Shown: positions 8,203 through 18,561, counted from the first letter of the stretch. The stretch is DNA of 64,000 nt from Ancylomarina euxina (GCF_003863355.1 NZ_QQWG01000001.1:310001-374000), one strand, 5' to 3'. The notes: generated by a model not told the origin, from the letters alone. Numbers and translations are program-made.

Positions 8203-9672
8203 TTATCGTTTGATGAGTTTCAAGGCTGAATCATTAAGATCTTTCGAGATACGAAAGCTTAATGTTAAAGCGATATAGATTAGACTTACAATTGCTCCCC
8301 GAATAATGATATCTATGACATAAGAATCTTGCTTGGGGAGCAAATAAGAGATGTAATACGAAACAACAGCGATTATAATAACTAATAAGTAACGGTAGTT
8401 AAAAGGTTGGAATTTATATCGTTTCAGTAAAAAAATATACTTCATCAGATTAAAACACAAGCTAGCTGCAAATGATGCCGCAGCAGCCCCAGTAACTCCC
8501 CAAAGGGGTATCATGATCGCATTACTAATAATGATTATCCCTGCATACAATATTAAGAAAAGAGATTGCTTGCGATAAGCAGGTGAATTCTGAATCACCA
8601 CCCCACTGATACCCGACAGCATTAAGACCACATTAGACAAACCAATGAAGAAAACTACATATTTTCCTTCAATATATTCTGGTGTGACTATCTGAAGGAC
8701 ATTATCAATATTGACCCACAAGCCAACAAAAAGCAGACAAGCTACCATGAACTGGTGCAATCCACTTTGTGCGTAAGTTTTTGATATGGTTTTAAGATCT
8801 TTCTTCTTCCAGGCTTCGGCTATTACAGTACTTGATATTTTGTTTAAGGTGCGTGAGGGCATAGATATTAAAACTCCAAAACTTGCCATAACTGTAAATA
8901 TCCCCGTAGCTCCTAAACTCAACATCCCTGTAAGCATAAGCTTGTCAATTTGGGATGCTATTTTATCACCGAAATTATTTAGAAGCCCATATAATGAGGT
9001 GTCAATCATGATCTTTTTCAGATCTGGTTTGATAAAGTTCAGCTTAGGTTTAAATGAAACTTGCTTGCGGGTAATCAATACACCGAAAAGTAATACGGTT
9101 GGTAAACAATAGGCCGAAACGTAAATAAAAACCAACTGATCGAAGTTGATAAAATCTTTCCAGAGTAAAATTAAGCTGACTGAAACGATTATTCTAAAAA
9201 TAATATCTCTGAAGAAGGTACCTGAAATAGCATCGTATAAAACTCGGTTGTAACTATCGAATAGATTATAGAAAATAGAGAAAAAAACGAGAGGAATTAG
9301 GTAAATAAGATAGTTGAGATTAAAAGCTTCATCTCCACTGAAATAGTTACCAGCAAAGGGGTGTAAAGAAGCGTAGGCCACTAGAGAGATTACAAATCCT
9401 AATAATCCAACACAAAAAAGAATAAACATGAAACCGTTGTGTTGATTCTCCTCATTTCGAAAATAGGGAAATAATCTTGAGATAACAGCACCGAAACCTA
9501 GGCCCGAGAATTGGGCAGCCAGCATGGTTGTGGCAATTAACCAGGATAACAAACCGACTTCTTCGGTAGAAAGAATGCGAGGGTATAAAAGGGCGACATT
9601 TGCAAGTCCTATTATGGCCCCTACATATGAAAATATTGACCCTATAATGGTTTGTTTTCGGATAATACCCAA
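8203..9672 (-). CDS. Wzx/MOP-type polysaccharide flippase
   Basis: A 489-aa polytopic membrane protein of the MOP superfamily (polysaccharide biosynthesis branch). The N-terminus IIRKQTIIGSIFSYVGAIIGLANVALLYPRIL is the usual start of Bacteroidota Wzx-like flippases, and about 12-14 hydrophobic segments are spread over the length with short basic loops. The family moves lipid-linked oligosaccharides across the inner membrane. The gene is convergent with tagD. A -7 element on this strand (TACTTTTG, 9705-9712) lies about 35 bp before the start. Whether it exports the polymer made by the neighbouring genes is inference; such flippases also occur alone. Confidence 0.85.
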   Translation of the reverse strand: MGIIRKQTIIGSIFSYVGAIIGLANVALLYPRILSTEEVGLLSWLIATTMLAAQFSGLGFGAVISRLFPYFRNEENQHNGFMFILFCVGLLGFVISLVAYASLHPFAGNYFSGDEAFNLNYLIYLIPLVFFSIFYNLFDSYNRVLYDAISGTFFRDIIFRIIVSVSLILLWKDFINFDQLVFIYVSAYCLPTVLLFGVLITRKQVSFKPKLNFIKPDLKKIMIDTSLYGLLNNFGDKIASQIDKLMLTGMLSLGATGIFTVMASFGVLISMPSRTLNKISSTVIAEAWKKKDLKTISKTYAQSGLHQFMVACLLFVGLWVNIDNVLQIVTPEYIEGKYVVFFIGLSNVVLMLSGISGVVIQNSPAYRKQSLFLILYAGIIIISNAIMIPLWGVTGAAAASFAASLCFNLMKYIFLLKRYKFQPFNYRYLLVIIIAVVSYYISYLLPKQDSYVIDIIIRGAIVSLIYIALTLSFRISKDLNDSALKLIKR

Positions 9673-9704
9673 GCTGTTTCTTTTTAGTGTGAAGTCTGAT
9701 TAAT

Positions 9705-9712
9705 CAAAAGTA
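9705..9712 (-). promoter_or_regulatory. Putative -7 element for the flippase gene
   Basis: TACTTTTG on the minus strand fits the Bacteroidota TAnnTTTG element, about 35 bp upstream of the start at 9672. No clear TTTG -33 partner is visible, so confidence is limited. Confidence 0.4.
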
Positions 9713-9918
9713 ATAAAACTAAAGGAAAGTATGCGCAGGTCAGCATCTCATCTATTATGAATTAGTGAAATCTATGTTTACTTAGCTTTCAGTGCACTTA
9801 GATCTGTTAGTATGTGAAAATAGTGAATAAATTACTCTGAATCTAAAGGCCTATTTCTGATTAAAAATTGTATTTTCGCATGTTGCCATAAATTTACATT
9901 CATAATAAAATTAGTCGC

Positions 9919-10791
9919 ATGGCTCAAAGTAATAAAGCTTCTAAACGTCGTTTAAGAACTTCATATTTTAGCTCGATAATTAGTATTTCATTGGTCCTGT
10001 TTATGTTGGGACTTATGGGTTTGCTGGTTCTGAATGCTAAGCAGTTATCTAATTACGTGAAAGAGAATATAGGTATTTCAGTTGTATTAAAAGATAACGT
10101 TAAAGAGGTTGATATTCGTCGTTTGCAGAAAATTCTTGATGCTAGTTCTTTTGTAAAATCAACCAAGTTTATTGATAAGGAAACTGCAGCTAAGGATTTA
10201 CAGAAAGATTTGGGAGAGGATTTTATTTCATTTTTAGGTTATAATCCATTATTGGCAACCATTGATGTAAAATTGTATGCTGATTATGCCAATCCAGAGA
10301 GTATTGCTAAAATCGAGAAAAACTTATCGAAATATGATGCAATTCAAGAGATTTATTATCAAAAATCCCTTGTGCATTTGGTCAATGAGAATGTGAAAAA
10401 GATTAGTTTAATACTGCTTGCATTCAGTGGATTACTTTTTTTGATATCGGTGACACTAATTAATAATACGATTCGTTTGTCTATTTATTCGCACCGAATG
10501 CTCATTAAAACCATGCAATTGGTTGGTGCTACCCGAGGCTTTATCCGTCGACCATTTATTGGGAAAAGTTTTTGGCACGGCATTTTGGGAGCCATCATTG
10601 CAAACTTACTTTTAAGTGGTGTGATTTATTTATCTCAAAGAGAATTGCGAGAGGTTATTACATTTGAAAATGTAGAAATATTGGGTTTATTATTTATTCT
10701 AATCACTCTGATTGGTATTGTGATAACTTGGATTTCAACCTTTTTAGCAGTGAACAAATTTTTAAGAATTGATACAAGACATTTGTATTAG
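9919..10791 (+). CDS. ftsX: Cell division permease FtsX
   Basis: A 290-aa protein with the FtsX layout: a cytoplasmic basic N-terminus, a first membrane segment (about 18-42), a periplasmic domain of about 110 residues with the ISVVLKD start, then three membrane segments in the C-terminal half. FtsX pairs with the ATPase FtsE to control peptidoglycan hydrolases at the septum. ftsE is not adjacent, as is usual in Bacteroidota. The gene starts a conserved run ftsX-DUF3098-uppP-truB-queA that links division, carrier-lipid recycling and tRNA modification. A possible -7 element (TATTTTCG, 9871-9878) lies 41 bp upstream. Confidence 0.93.
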   Translation: MAQSNKASKRRLRTSYFSSIISISLVLFMLGLMGLLVLNAKQLSNYVKENIGISVVLKDNVKEVDIRRLQKILDASSFVKSTKFIDKETAAKDLQKDLGEDFISFLGYNPLLATIDVKLYADYANPESIAKIEKNLSKYDAIQEIYYQKSLVHLVNENVKKISLILLAFSGLLFLISVTLINNTIRLSIYSHRMLIKTMQLVGATRGFIRRPFIGKSFWHGILGAIIANLLLSGVIYLSQRELREVITFENVEILGLLFILITLIGIVITWISTFLAVNKFLRIDTRHLY

Positions 10792-10837
10792 AAGCTTGGC
10801 TAGATACGTTTAAACAAGATTAAACTCTTTATTTTAT

Positions 10838-11080
10838 ATGAACAAGGACGATAAAAAACTTGAATTTGCTTTGGCAAAAGAAAACTACAAGCTTCTGCTT
10901 ATTGGTTTCGCTATAATTATTATTGGTTTTATGCTGATGATGGGTGGGGGATCAGAGGATCCAACCGTTTTTGATGAAGACATTTTCAGCTTTCGCAGAA
11001 TTACTCTGGCGCCTTTGGTTGTTCTTTTTGGATTTGCTTTCGAAATATATGCCATTATGAAGCGTCCAAAAGAAAAGTAG
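10838..11080 (+). CDS. DUF3098 small membrane protein
   Basis: An 80-aa protein with two hydrophobic helices (about residues 17-36 and 55-73) separated by a short loop containing GGGSEDPTVFDEDIFSFRR, the hallmark of DUF3098. Function is unknown. It lies 46 bp after ftsX and before uppP, a position conserved across Bacteroidota, which suggests a link to the envelope or division machinery. Both termini are predicted to be cytoplasmic. Confidence 0.88.
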   Translation: MNKDDKKLEFALAKENYKLLLIGFAIIIIGFMLMMGGGSEDPTVFDEDIFSFRRITLAPLVVLFGFAFEIYAIMKRPKEK

Positions 11081-11257
11081 ATTTTTGAGAAGCCAAAGAT
11101 TTTGAAATCGACCGTATCCATTTGTTTGGTTGCGGTTTCATTTTGTTTAAGTCAGTATGGCACTAAACAGAATTGAGACAAGAATAACACAGATACTGGA
11201 ATACATACAAACAACCGGCAGCTGTAGCTGATCGAGTTCTGTATTAAAAAAAAAGAA

Positions 11258-12046
11258 ATGGATTGGATAGAAGCACTTATATTGGGATTAGTACAAGGAT
11301 TAACTGAATTTTTACCTGTAAGTTCAAGTGGTCATCTGGAAATTGGGAAAGCTCTTTTGGGTGTAAATGCAGAAGATAACTTGAGATTTACTGTTGTGGT
11401 TCATGGAGCTACAGTTTTGAGTACGCTTATTGTTTTCCGTAAAGATATTTTGGCTTTAATTCAAGGTTTATTTGAATTCAAATGGAATGATTCGACTCAA
11501 TATGTGACGAAAATTGCCTTTTCGATGCTTCCAATAGCAGTTGTTGGACTTTTCTTTAAAGATCAAGTCGAAGAGATTTTTAATACGGACAAGATCTTGT
11601 TGTTAGTAGGCTTTATGCTTTTACTTACAGCGTCATTATTAGCCTTTACATTTTATGCCAAGCAAAAAGAGAAAGAAATTAGTTTTCGCGATGCATTAAT
11701 TATTGGAGTCGCTCAAACTTGTGCCGTTCTTCCTGGTATCTCTCGTTCGGGTTCAACTATCGCGACGGGCTTACTTTTGGGTAATAAAAAATCGGAAGTT
11801 GCTAAGTTTTCATTTTTGATGGTGCTTGTACCTATTATTGGAGAGAATATTTTGAGTATTTTTAAAACGGATATTTCTCAAGCCGGCAGTATCGATACTT
11901 CAGTTTTAATTGTTGGTTTTATTGCCGCCTTTGTTTCTGGATTACTAGCTTGTAGTTGGATGATTAAGATTGTGAAAAAGGGTAAGCTAATTTATTTTGC
12001 AATTTATTGCCTTATTATCGGTCTTATTGCCATTTTTGCATCCTAA
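11258..12046 (+). CDS. uppP: Undecaprenyl-diphosphatase UppP (BacA)
   Basis: A 262-aa integral membrane protein that dephosphorylates undecaprenyl diphosphate so that the carrier lipid can be reused for peptidoglycan and surface polymers. The two family signatures are present: [14 protein letters not shown] (13-26) and [11 protein letters not shown] (158-168). Length matches the family. It follows DUF3098 after a 177-bp gap in which I see no other gene and ends at a strong hairpin terminator (12082-12121). The carrier is shared with the polymer locus upstream, but uppP is a general housekeeping gene. Confidence 0.95.
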   Translation: MDWIEALILGLVQGLTEFLPVSSSGHLEIGKALLGVNAEDNLRFTVVVHGATVLSTLIVFRKDILALIQGLFEFKWNDSTQYVTKIAFSMLPIAVVGLFFKDQVEEIFNTDKILLLVGFMLLLTASLLAFTFYAKQKEKEISFRDALIIGVAQTCAVLPGISRSGSTIATGLLLGNKKSEVAKFSFLMVLVPIIGENILSIFKTDISQAGSIDTSVLIVGFIAAFVSGLLACSWMIKIVKKGKLIYFAIYCLIIGLIAIFAS

Positions 12047-12081
12047 ATTTTATAGAATAAAAATCAGATGATATCTGATAG

Positions 12082-12121
12082 AACTAAGCTCTTAGGATTT
12101 TGAAATTCTAGGAGCTTAGTT
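12082..12121 (+). terminator. Rho-independent terminator after uppP
   Basis: A 14-bp stem (AACTAAGCTCTTAG with CTAGGAGCTTAGTT, one wobble) around a 12-base loop is followed by a T-rich tail. A second small palindrome, ATCAGAT-gat-ATCTGAT (12063-12079), sits just before it. Confidence 0.8.
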
Positions 12122-12182
12122 TTAGAATAAATGCGAGATATTTATTAAATTAGAAAATCGCTTAAAATACATTTACAAAAGC

Positions 12183-12887
12183 ATGATTAAATTCGAAGTA
12201 GATCAAGATTTTCAAGGTGGCTCATTCATTCTTTTGAATAAGCCATATGAGTGGACATCTTTTGATTTAGTAAATAAAGTTAAGTTTAAGATAAAGCATA
12301 AATACAATCTGAAAAAAATAAAGGTTGGTCATGCTGGGACTCTTGATCCTTTAGCTACTGGCTTGATGATTGTTTGTACAGGAAAATATACCAAGCAAAT
12401 TGATACCTATCAAGCTCAGGTAAAAGAATATATTGCAACATTAAAATTGGGTTCAACCACACCATCATTCGATTTGGAAACAGAAGTTGATGAAACCTAC
12501 CCAACAGAACATATTGATAGAGCTTTAATTGATGAAGCTTTAAAAGGGTTCTTAGGGGAGATCAAACAACGTCCTCCAGCTTATTCAGCCATAAAAATTG
12601 ATGGCAAAAGAGCTTATGAATACGCAAGAAAAGGTTTAGATGTCGAGATCAAAGAAAAGATTCTTGTGATTGATGAAATTGAAGTTTTAAGCTTTGAAAA
12701 TGATGTTTTAAAGATTAGAGTGGTTTGTAGTAAGGGAACATATATTAGAGCACTGGCTCGCGATATTGGAATTCAACTAAACAGTGGTGCGCATTTGATT
12801 GCTCTGGAACGAACTCGTATTGGTGAATATAATACAGATCAGGCACTTGAAATAGAAGATTTTATGAGTTATTTAGAGAATTTATAA
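12183..12887 (+). CDS. truB: tRNA pseudouridine(55) synthase TruB
   Basis: A 234-aa enzyme that makes pseudouridine 55 in the T loop of tRNAs. The catalytic motif is clear: VGHAGTLDPLATGLM (48-62) with Asp55 as the nucleophile. Further family motifs are KPYEWTSFD (20-28), RPPAYSAIKIDGKRAYEYARKG and GTYIRALARDIG. Bacteroidota TruB proteins are about this long and lack the extra C-terminal PUA domain of E. coli TruB, so the length is normal. It lies between the uppP terminator and a structured leader before queA. Confidence 0.95.
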   Translation: MIKFEVDQDFQGGSFILLNKPYEWTSFDLVNKVKFKIKHKYNLKKIKVGHAGTLDPLATGLMIVCTGKYTKQIDTYQAQVKEYIATLKLGSTTPSFDLETEVDETYPTEHIDRALIDEALKGFLGEIKQRPPAYSAIKIDGKRAYEYARKGLDVEIKEKILVIDEIEVLSFENDVLKIRVVCSKGTYIRALARDIGIQLNSGAHLIALERTRIGEYNTDQALEIEDFMSYLENL

Positions 12888-12962
12888 CTATCTTGCAGCC
12901 ATTTTCGTAAAGTTTTCACTGTTGAGAAAAAGTGCACTTATATTAACTTGCTGTATGTGAGT

Positions 12963-13041
12963 TAAGAATCTTGTGTAATTGTCTTATGCAATTAAATTGA
13001 TTCTTATCAGTCTGTATAATTTGGGGTTCTTTTTAGAACTC
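12963..13041 (+). other. Structured leader or terminator region before queA
   Basis: A nested stem-loop can be drawn: outer stem TAAGAATC (12963-12970) with GATTCTTA (12999-13006), an internal loop, inner stem TAATTG with CAATTA and a 7-base loop. It is followed by a second hairpin GGGTTCT-tttt-AGAACTC (13024-13041). The pair may end truB transcription or form a leader for queA. It does not match the preQ1-I pattern that I would look for here. Confidence 0.35.
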
Positions 13042-13075
13042 TTATCTATCATCAAAAATATCTAAAGTCAGCCTT

Positions 13076-14131
13076 ATGAAGTTATCTAAGTTTAAGTTTA
13101 ATTTACCTCAAGAACTTATTGCTTTACATCCTGCCTACAATCGTGATGAATCTCGATTGATGGTACTTCACAAAGATACCGGAGAGATTGAGCACCGTAT
13201 TTTTAAAGATGTTATCGAGTATTTCGATGATAAAGATGTTATGGTGTTTAATAATACCAAGGTTTTTCCTGCGCGATTGTCTGGTAATAAAGAAAAAACA
13301 GGAGCTGAGATCGAAGTTTTTTTGTTGCGCGAGCTAAATCGTGAACAAAGACTATGGGATGTTTTAGTTGATCCGGCACGTAAAATCCGTATTGGGAATA
13401 AACTTTATTTTGGTGATGATGATTCCTTGGTTGCTGAGGTAATTGATAATACCACATCACGAGGTAGAACGCTTCGTTTCTTATTCGATGGATCTTACGA
13501 AGAATTTAAAGAAGCCTTATATGGTTTGGGAGAAACACCTCTTCCACGATCAATAATTGAGAAACGTAAGGTTGAAGAGGAAGACGCCGAACGTTTTCAA
13601 ACCATTTTTGCTAAACACGAAGGAGCTGTTGCAGCACCAACTGCTGGTATGCACTTTAGCCGCGAGCTAATGAAACGTCTTGAAATTAAAGGTGTCGATT
13701 TTGCAGAAGTAACACTTCATGTAGGCCTGGGTAACTTTAGAGATGTTGATGTTGAAGATTTGACTAAGCATAGAATGGATTCTGAGCAAATCTTTATTAA
13801 CGACGAAGCCGTTTCGATTGTAAATAAAGCTAAAGAGGGCAAGCATAAAGTTTGTGCTGTAGGAACCACTACTGTTCGTACACTTGAGAGCTCTGTTTCA
13901 ACAATGGGTACTCTTAAGCCTTTCGAAGGATGGACAAATAAATTTTTATTCCCTCCTTATGACTTTAGTATTCCAGACGCTATGATTTCAAACTTCCACT
14001 TACCATATTCTACTCTAATGATGATGGTAGCTGCTTTTGGAGGATATGATAAAGTAATGGAATGTTACGAAATTGCTATTAAAGAGAAGTACCGTTTCGG
14101 AACTTATGGTGATGCTATTTTAATTATCTGA
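13076..14131 (+). CDS. queA: S-adenosylmethionine:tRNA ribosyltransferase-isomerase QueA
   Basis: A 351-aa enzyme that moves the ribosyl part of S-adenosylmethionine onto preQ1 in tRNA to form epoxyqueuosine. Family motifs: [11 protein letters not shown] (58-68), AAPTAGMHF (186-194), [19 protein letters not shown] and [17 protein letters not shown] near the end. Length is standard. A 188-bp gap with hairpins precedes it, and a terminator follows at 14163. It is the only queuosine gene in the window, so precursor synthesis or uptake genes must be elsewhere. Confidence 0.95.
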   Translation: MKLSKFKFNLPQELIALHPAYNRDESRLMVLHKDTGEIEHRIFKDVIEYFDDKDVMVFNNTKVFPARLSGNKEKTGAEIEVFLLRELNREQRLWDVLVDPARKIRIGNKLYFGDDDSLVAEVIDNTTSRGRTLRFLFDGSYEEFKEALYGLGETPLPRSIIEKRKVEEEDAERFQTIFAKHEGAVAAPTAGMHFSRELMKRLEIKGVDFAEVTLHVGLGNFRDVDVEDLTKHRMDSEQIFINDEAVSIVNKAKEGKHKVCAVGTTTVRTLESSVSTMGTLKPFEGWTNKFLFPPYDFSIPDAMISNFHLPYSTLMMMVAAFGGYDKVMECYEIAIKEKYRFGTYGDAILII

Positions 14132-14162
14132 TAGATGTTATCAGATATCCAATAATATTAGG

Positions 14163-14191
14163 AACCACTCCAGTTTATGGGGTGGTTTTTT
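14163..14191 (+). terminator. Rho-independent terminator after queA
   Basis: Stem AACCACTCC (14163-14171) with GGGGTGGTT (14179-14187), one wobble pair, and a 7-base loop, running directly into a T tract. Confidence 0.85.
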
Positions 14192-14333
14192 GTTTCTAAG
14201 AATTTGGAAACGAAAGCCAATGCTTTTTATTTTTTTTCTATTTTAGTGCACTTGAATATAGACGTTAGCTTTGAGATTATTTCAAAAATATAACTCCTTT
14301 TTGATCTTTATTAAATCGTATTTAAAGGGAGGA

Positions 14334-14368
14334 ATCTCAGATCTCAAATCTCAAATCTCAAATCCAAA
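14334..14368 (+). repeat. Heptanucleotide tandem repeat in the leader of a polyprenyl synthase gene
   Basis: Units ATCTCAG, ATCTCAA, ATCTCAA, ATCTCAA and a degenerate ATCCAAA follow one another without spacers and end 13 bp before the ATG at 14382. A purine-rich GGGAGGA lies just upstream of the array. Copy-number change would shift the spacing of the start region. Confidence 0.85.
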
Positions 14369-14381
14369 ATTTATATAAAAC

Positions 14382-15356
14382 ATGTATACTTTCAACGAAC
14401 TTCAAACTCAAATCGAAAACAGAATTGATGCTTTGGAGTTTTCTACTCCTCCTGAAGGCCTTTTTGAGCCCATGAAATACATTCTTTCTATTGGAGGCAA
14501 ACGACTACGTCCTATTCTTGTTCTAATGGCTGCAAACCTTTATAAGGAAGATCTTGAGAAGATCTACCTACCCGCAATTGGGATTGAGGTTTTCCATAAT
14601 TTCACACTTCTTCATGATGATGTGATGGATCATGCGCCAATTAGAAGAAACATGTCTACGGTTCACGAAAAATGGAATTCAAACGTGGCTATCCTTTCAG
14701 GTGATGCCATGTCTATCAAAGCGTATCAGTTTATTGTTAGTTGTGAAAACAAACATTTGAGTTCTGTTCTGGAGGTTTTCAATCAAACAGCTCTTGAGGT
14801 TTGTGAAGGACAGCAATTCGATATGGAATTTGAAGATAGAACTGATGTACGTGTTGAAGAGTATTTGAATATGATTCGACTTAAAACAGCTGTTCTTCTT
14901 GGAGGTAGCCTTAAAATGGGAGCTATTATGGGAGATGCTGATGATAAAGATGCAGATGCTTTATACCAGTTTGGCTTGAATTTAGGAATGGCTTTCCAGC
15001 TACAAGATGATATGCTTGATACATTTGGGAACGAAGCAGTATTCGGAAAGAAAATTGGTGGTGATATCCTTTGCAATAAGAAAACATTTTTGTTAATCAA
15101 AGCTCAGGAATTAGCCGAAGGTGAAACTAAAATTGAGCTTGAGAAATGGATTCGACTGGAAGGTTTTAATTCAGAAGAAAAAATTGCTGCAGTCAAAAAG
15201 ATTTATGAAGACTTAAATGTTCGTGATTTGGCGGAAGTTGAAATTGATAAATATTTTGAACTATGCCTGGATTATTTAGCATCAGTAAAGGTTGATGAAG
15301 TTAAAAAAGAGAACTTAAGTTTACTTGTTAAGCGCTTGATAAATCGTTCCGTTTAA
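14382..15356 (+). CDS. Polyprenyl (geranylgeranyl/farnesyl-type) diphosphate synthase
   Basis: A 324-aa trans-prenyltransferase that extends allylic diphosphates with isopentenyl diphosphate. Both aspartate-rich motifs are present: DDVMD (79-83), followed by RR in HAPIRRN, and DDMLD (209-213) in FQLQDDMLDTFG. GGKRLRP (38-44) is the usual IPP-binding site. Short-chain products are likely because the second and first motifs are of the Bacteroidota IspA-like type with FHNFTLLHDD, but chain length cannot be fixed from sequence. A heptamer tandem repeat occupies the leader. The next gene, atpD, has its own promoter element. Confidence 0.9.
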   Translation: MYTFNELQTQIENRIDALEFSTPPEGLFEPMKYILSIGGKRLRPILVLMAANLYKEDLEKIYLPAIGIEVFHNFTLLHDDVMDHAPIRRNMSTVHEKWNSNVAILSGDAMSIKAYQFIVSCENKHLSSVLEVFNQTALEVCEGQQFDMEFEDRTDVRVEEYLNMIRLKTAVLLGGSLKMGAIMGDADDKDADALYQFGLNLGMAFQLQDDMLDTFGNEAVFGKKIGGDILCNKKTFLLIKAQELAEGETKIELEKWIRLEGFNSEEKIAAVKKIYEDLNVRDLAEVEIDKYFELCLDYLASVKVDEVKKENLSLLVKRLINRSV

Positions 15357-15403
15357 GATTATTAAAAATATAAGATAAATTCATCCTTTTTGCGGAAAAA
15401 TGC

Positions 15404-15411
15404 TAAATTTG
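15404..15411 (+). promoter_or_regulatory. Putative -7 element for atpD
   Basis: TAAATTTG matches TAnnTTTG exactly and lies 40 bp upstream of the atpD start. A recognisable TTTG at the expected -33 distance is missing. Confidence 0.5.
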
Positions 15412-15429
15412 TCATCACACGATAATTAA

Positions 15430-16962
<1,533 letters not shown>

Positions 16963-16977
16963 AAATAAAAGTGTCCT

Positions 16978-17009
16978 AAGTACTTCTAACTTTAAGTACT
17001 TGTAACTTT
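16978..17009 (+). repeat. 16-bp tandem duplication between atpD and atpC
   Basis: AAGTACTTCTAACTTT (16978-16993) is followed at once by AAGTACTTGTAACTTT (16994-17009), one mismatch. The pair ends 12 bp before the atpC ATG at 17022, so it fills the translation-start region. Confidence 0.9.
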
Positions 17010-17021
17010 AAATTGATAAAA

Positions 17022-17258
17022 ATGCTTTTAGAAATTGTAACTCCTGAGAAAAAAATGTTTTCGGGTGAAGTTGATCTAATTCAACTACCAGGGATTAGTG
17101 GTTCTTTTGAGATTCTTAAAAACCACGCACCAATAATCTCAACACTTGATCGAGGAGTGATCAAGATTAAGACCTCTGACGGACAAGAAGTATTGTTCGA
17201 AGTTGATGGAGGTGTCGTTGAGTGTAAAAAGAATATCGTAACGGTTTTGGCTGATTAA
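17022..17258 (+). CDS. atpC: F1Fo ATP synthase subunit epsilon, short form
   Basis: A 78-aa protein when started at the ATG at 17022; an in-frame TTG at 17013 is less likely. It contains the N-terminal beta-sandwich of epsilon (LEIVTPEKKMFSGEVDLIQLPGISGSFEIL shape; the usual TPE and GxxGxxxIL positions are kept) that binds gamma and the c ring. The C-terminal two-helix regulatory domain of E. coli-type epsilon is absent, which is usual for Bacteroidota. It follows atpD by 59 bp and ends before a hairpin terminator. Confidence 0.93.
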   Translation: MLLEIVTPEKKMFSGEVDLIQLPGISGSFEILKNHAPIISTLDRGVIKIKTSDGQEVLFEVDGGVVECKKNIVTVLAD

Positions 17259-17281
17259 GCTAATAAGTTTCATCATATTTT

Positions 17282-17312
17282 AAAGGCTTGTCGTTTTTCG
17301 GCAAGCCTTTTT
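17282..17312 (+). terminator. Rho-independent terminator after atpDC
   Basis: Stem AAAGGCTTGTC (17282-17292) with GGCAAGCCTTT (17300-17310), loop of seven bases, followed by T residues. Confidence 0.88.
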
Positions 17313-17515
17313 GTTTGGCTATGTTTCTAGTTATGAATTACTGATTTGAATTAACTATATTTATATAAAGATTATCGATTTGAATTATAGGATTGTCTGA
17401 CTTAAATTTGTTTTATCGAGATTTTAAGATCTACATGTCGTTTTATTATGTACTGATGAATCTCAATCAAAAAAAACAAAATCCAAACAATAAACATCTA
17501 CTAAAACAAAACCCT

Positions 17516-18508
17516 ATGCCAAACTTAAGTACAAGCTATTTAGGACTTGAATTAAAGAACCCAATTATTGTAGCAAGTTCAGGTCTTACTGATTCTGTTG
17601 AAAAAATTAAAGAACTTGAAGAGAACGGTGCCGCAGCCGTTGTTCTTAAGTCAATCTTCGAAGAAGAGATTGTTATGGAAATGGACGAGCAAATGTTGAA
17701 TATGACAAGTCGCCCATACATCTATCCTGAAACTTTTGATTATATGAGCAATGAGCCTGAAGAGGATCTTGTTCGCAAGTATTTACGTTTAATAAAAGAA
17801 GCTAAGGCTGCAGTCTCTATCCCAATTATTGCAAGTATCAACTGTGTGAGTTCACAGAAATGGACTTATTTAGCTCGCGAAATTGAAAAGGCTGGTGCTG
17901 ATGCATTAGAAATTAACTTCTTTGTTTTACCTACTGATTTGAATCGTTCTGTTGATGAGAATGAGAATATTTATTACGAGGTTTTAAAAGCCGTTAAGGA
18001 ACAAGTTGCTTTGCCAGTTTCCTTAAAGATTAGTCCTTATCACTCTAACTTGGCTCATATGGTTAAGAAATTAGATGATTCAGGAGCAGCAGGAGTTGTT
18101 ATGTTTAATCGTTTTTATAGTCCAGATATTGATATTCATAATTTAAGTTTAAATACGGGCCAGGTCTTATCAGGAGCTGATGATTTCAAAAATACGCTTA
18201 GATGGGTCGGTATTCTTCGCGATAGAGTTAAGTGTTCAATCGCTGCGACGACGGGTATTCATTCTTCAGAAAGTATTATTAAGCAACTTTTGGCTGGTGC
18301 TGATGCTGTTCAACTAGCTTCAATTATTTATAAAGAAGGTGCAGGCTATATCGATACTTTAACAAAGGAGATTTACTCTTGGATGGAAGAACAAGGTTTT
18401 GAAAACCTGAGAGATTTTCAGGGCAAGTTGAGCCAGGACAAATCCAATGATCCTGCTGCCTTTGAAAGAGTTCAATTTATGAAACATTTCAGAAACTTTG
18501 TAATGTAA
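17516..18508 (+). CDS. Dihydroorotate dehydrogenase-like protein
   Basis: A 330-aa TIM-barrel flavoprotein when started at the ATG at 17516, which gives the family start MPNLSTSYLGLELKNPIIVASSGLT. A longer frame from a TTG at 17393 adds about 41 non-conserved residues and is rejected. Seen: ISINCVSSQKW-like loop (PIIASINCVSS), NFFVLPTD, LPVSLKISPYHSNL and the C-terminal ATTGIHSSESIIKQLLAGADAVQLAS phosphate/flavin-binding strand. Genes of this type in Bacteroidota often coexist with a true pyrD, so a role in pyrimidine synthesis is not certain; a related FMN-dependent oxidoreductase is possible. Confidence 0.85.
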   Translation: MPNLSTSYLGLELKNPIIVASSGLTDSVEKIKELEENGAAAVVLKSIFEEEIVMEMDEQMLNMTSRPYIYPETFDYMSNEPEEDLVRKYLRLIKEAKAAVSIPIIASINCVSSQKWTYLAREIEKAGADALEINFFVLPTDLNRSVDENENIYYEVLKAVKEQVALPVSLKISPYHSNLAHMVKKLDDSGAAGVVMFNRFYSPDIDIHNLSLNTGQVLSGADDFKNTLRWVGILRDRVKCSIAATTGIHSSESIIKQLLAGADAVQLASIIYKEGAGYIDTLTKEIYSWMEEQGFENLRDFQGKLSQDKSNDPAAFERVQFMKHFRNFVM

Positions 18509-18530
18509 TCTTGTAAAGAAATATTTTAAG

Positions 18531-18561
18531 CCGAATCGATTTTTATTGATTCGGTTTTTTT
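18531..18561 (+). terminator. Rho-independent terminator after the DHOD-like gene
   Basis: Stem CCGAATC (18531-18537) with GATTCGG (18548-18554) and a T tract to 18561. Confidence 0.85.

Noticed and set aside
10573-10588. Sigma-54-like sequence TGGCACG-N4-TTTGG
   Set aside because: It lies inside the ftsX coding sequence with no gene starting downstream, so it is chance.
12888-13075. preQ1 riboswitch before queA
   Set aside because: The stem-loops there lack the short C-rich loop and A-rich tail of preQ1-I, and no preQ1-II-like fold could be drawn.
14334-14368. CRISPR-like repeat array
   Set aside because: Units are only 7 bp with no spacers; it is a simple tandem repeat.
17393-17515. N-terminal extension of the DHOD-like protein from a TTG
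   Set aside because: The 41 added residues are low-complexity and the conserved family start coincides with the ATG at 17516.
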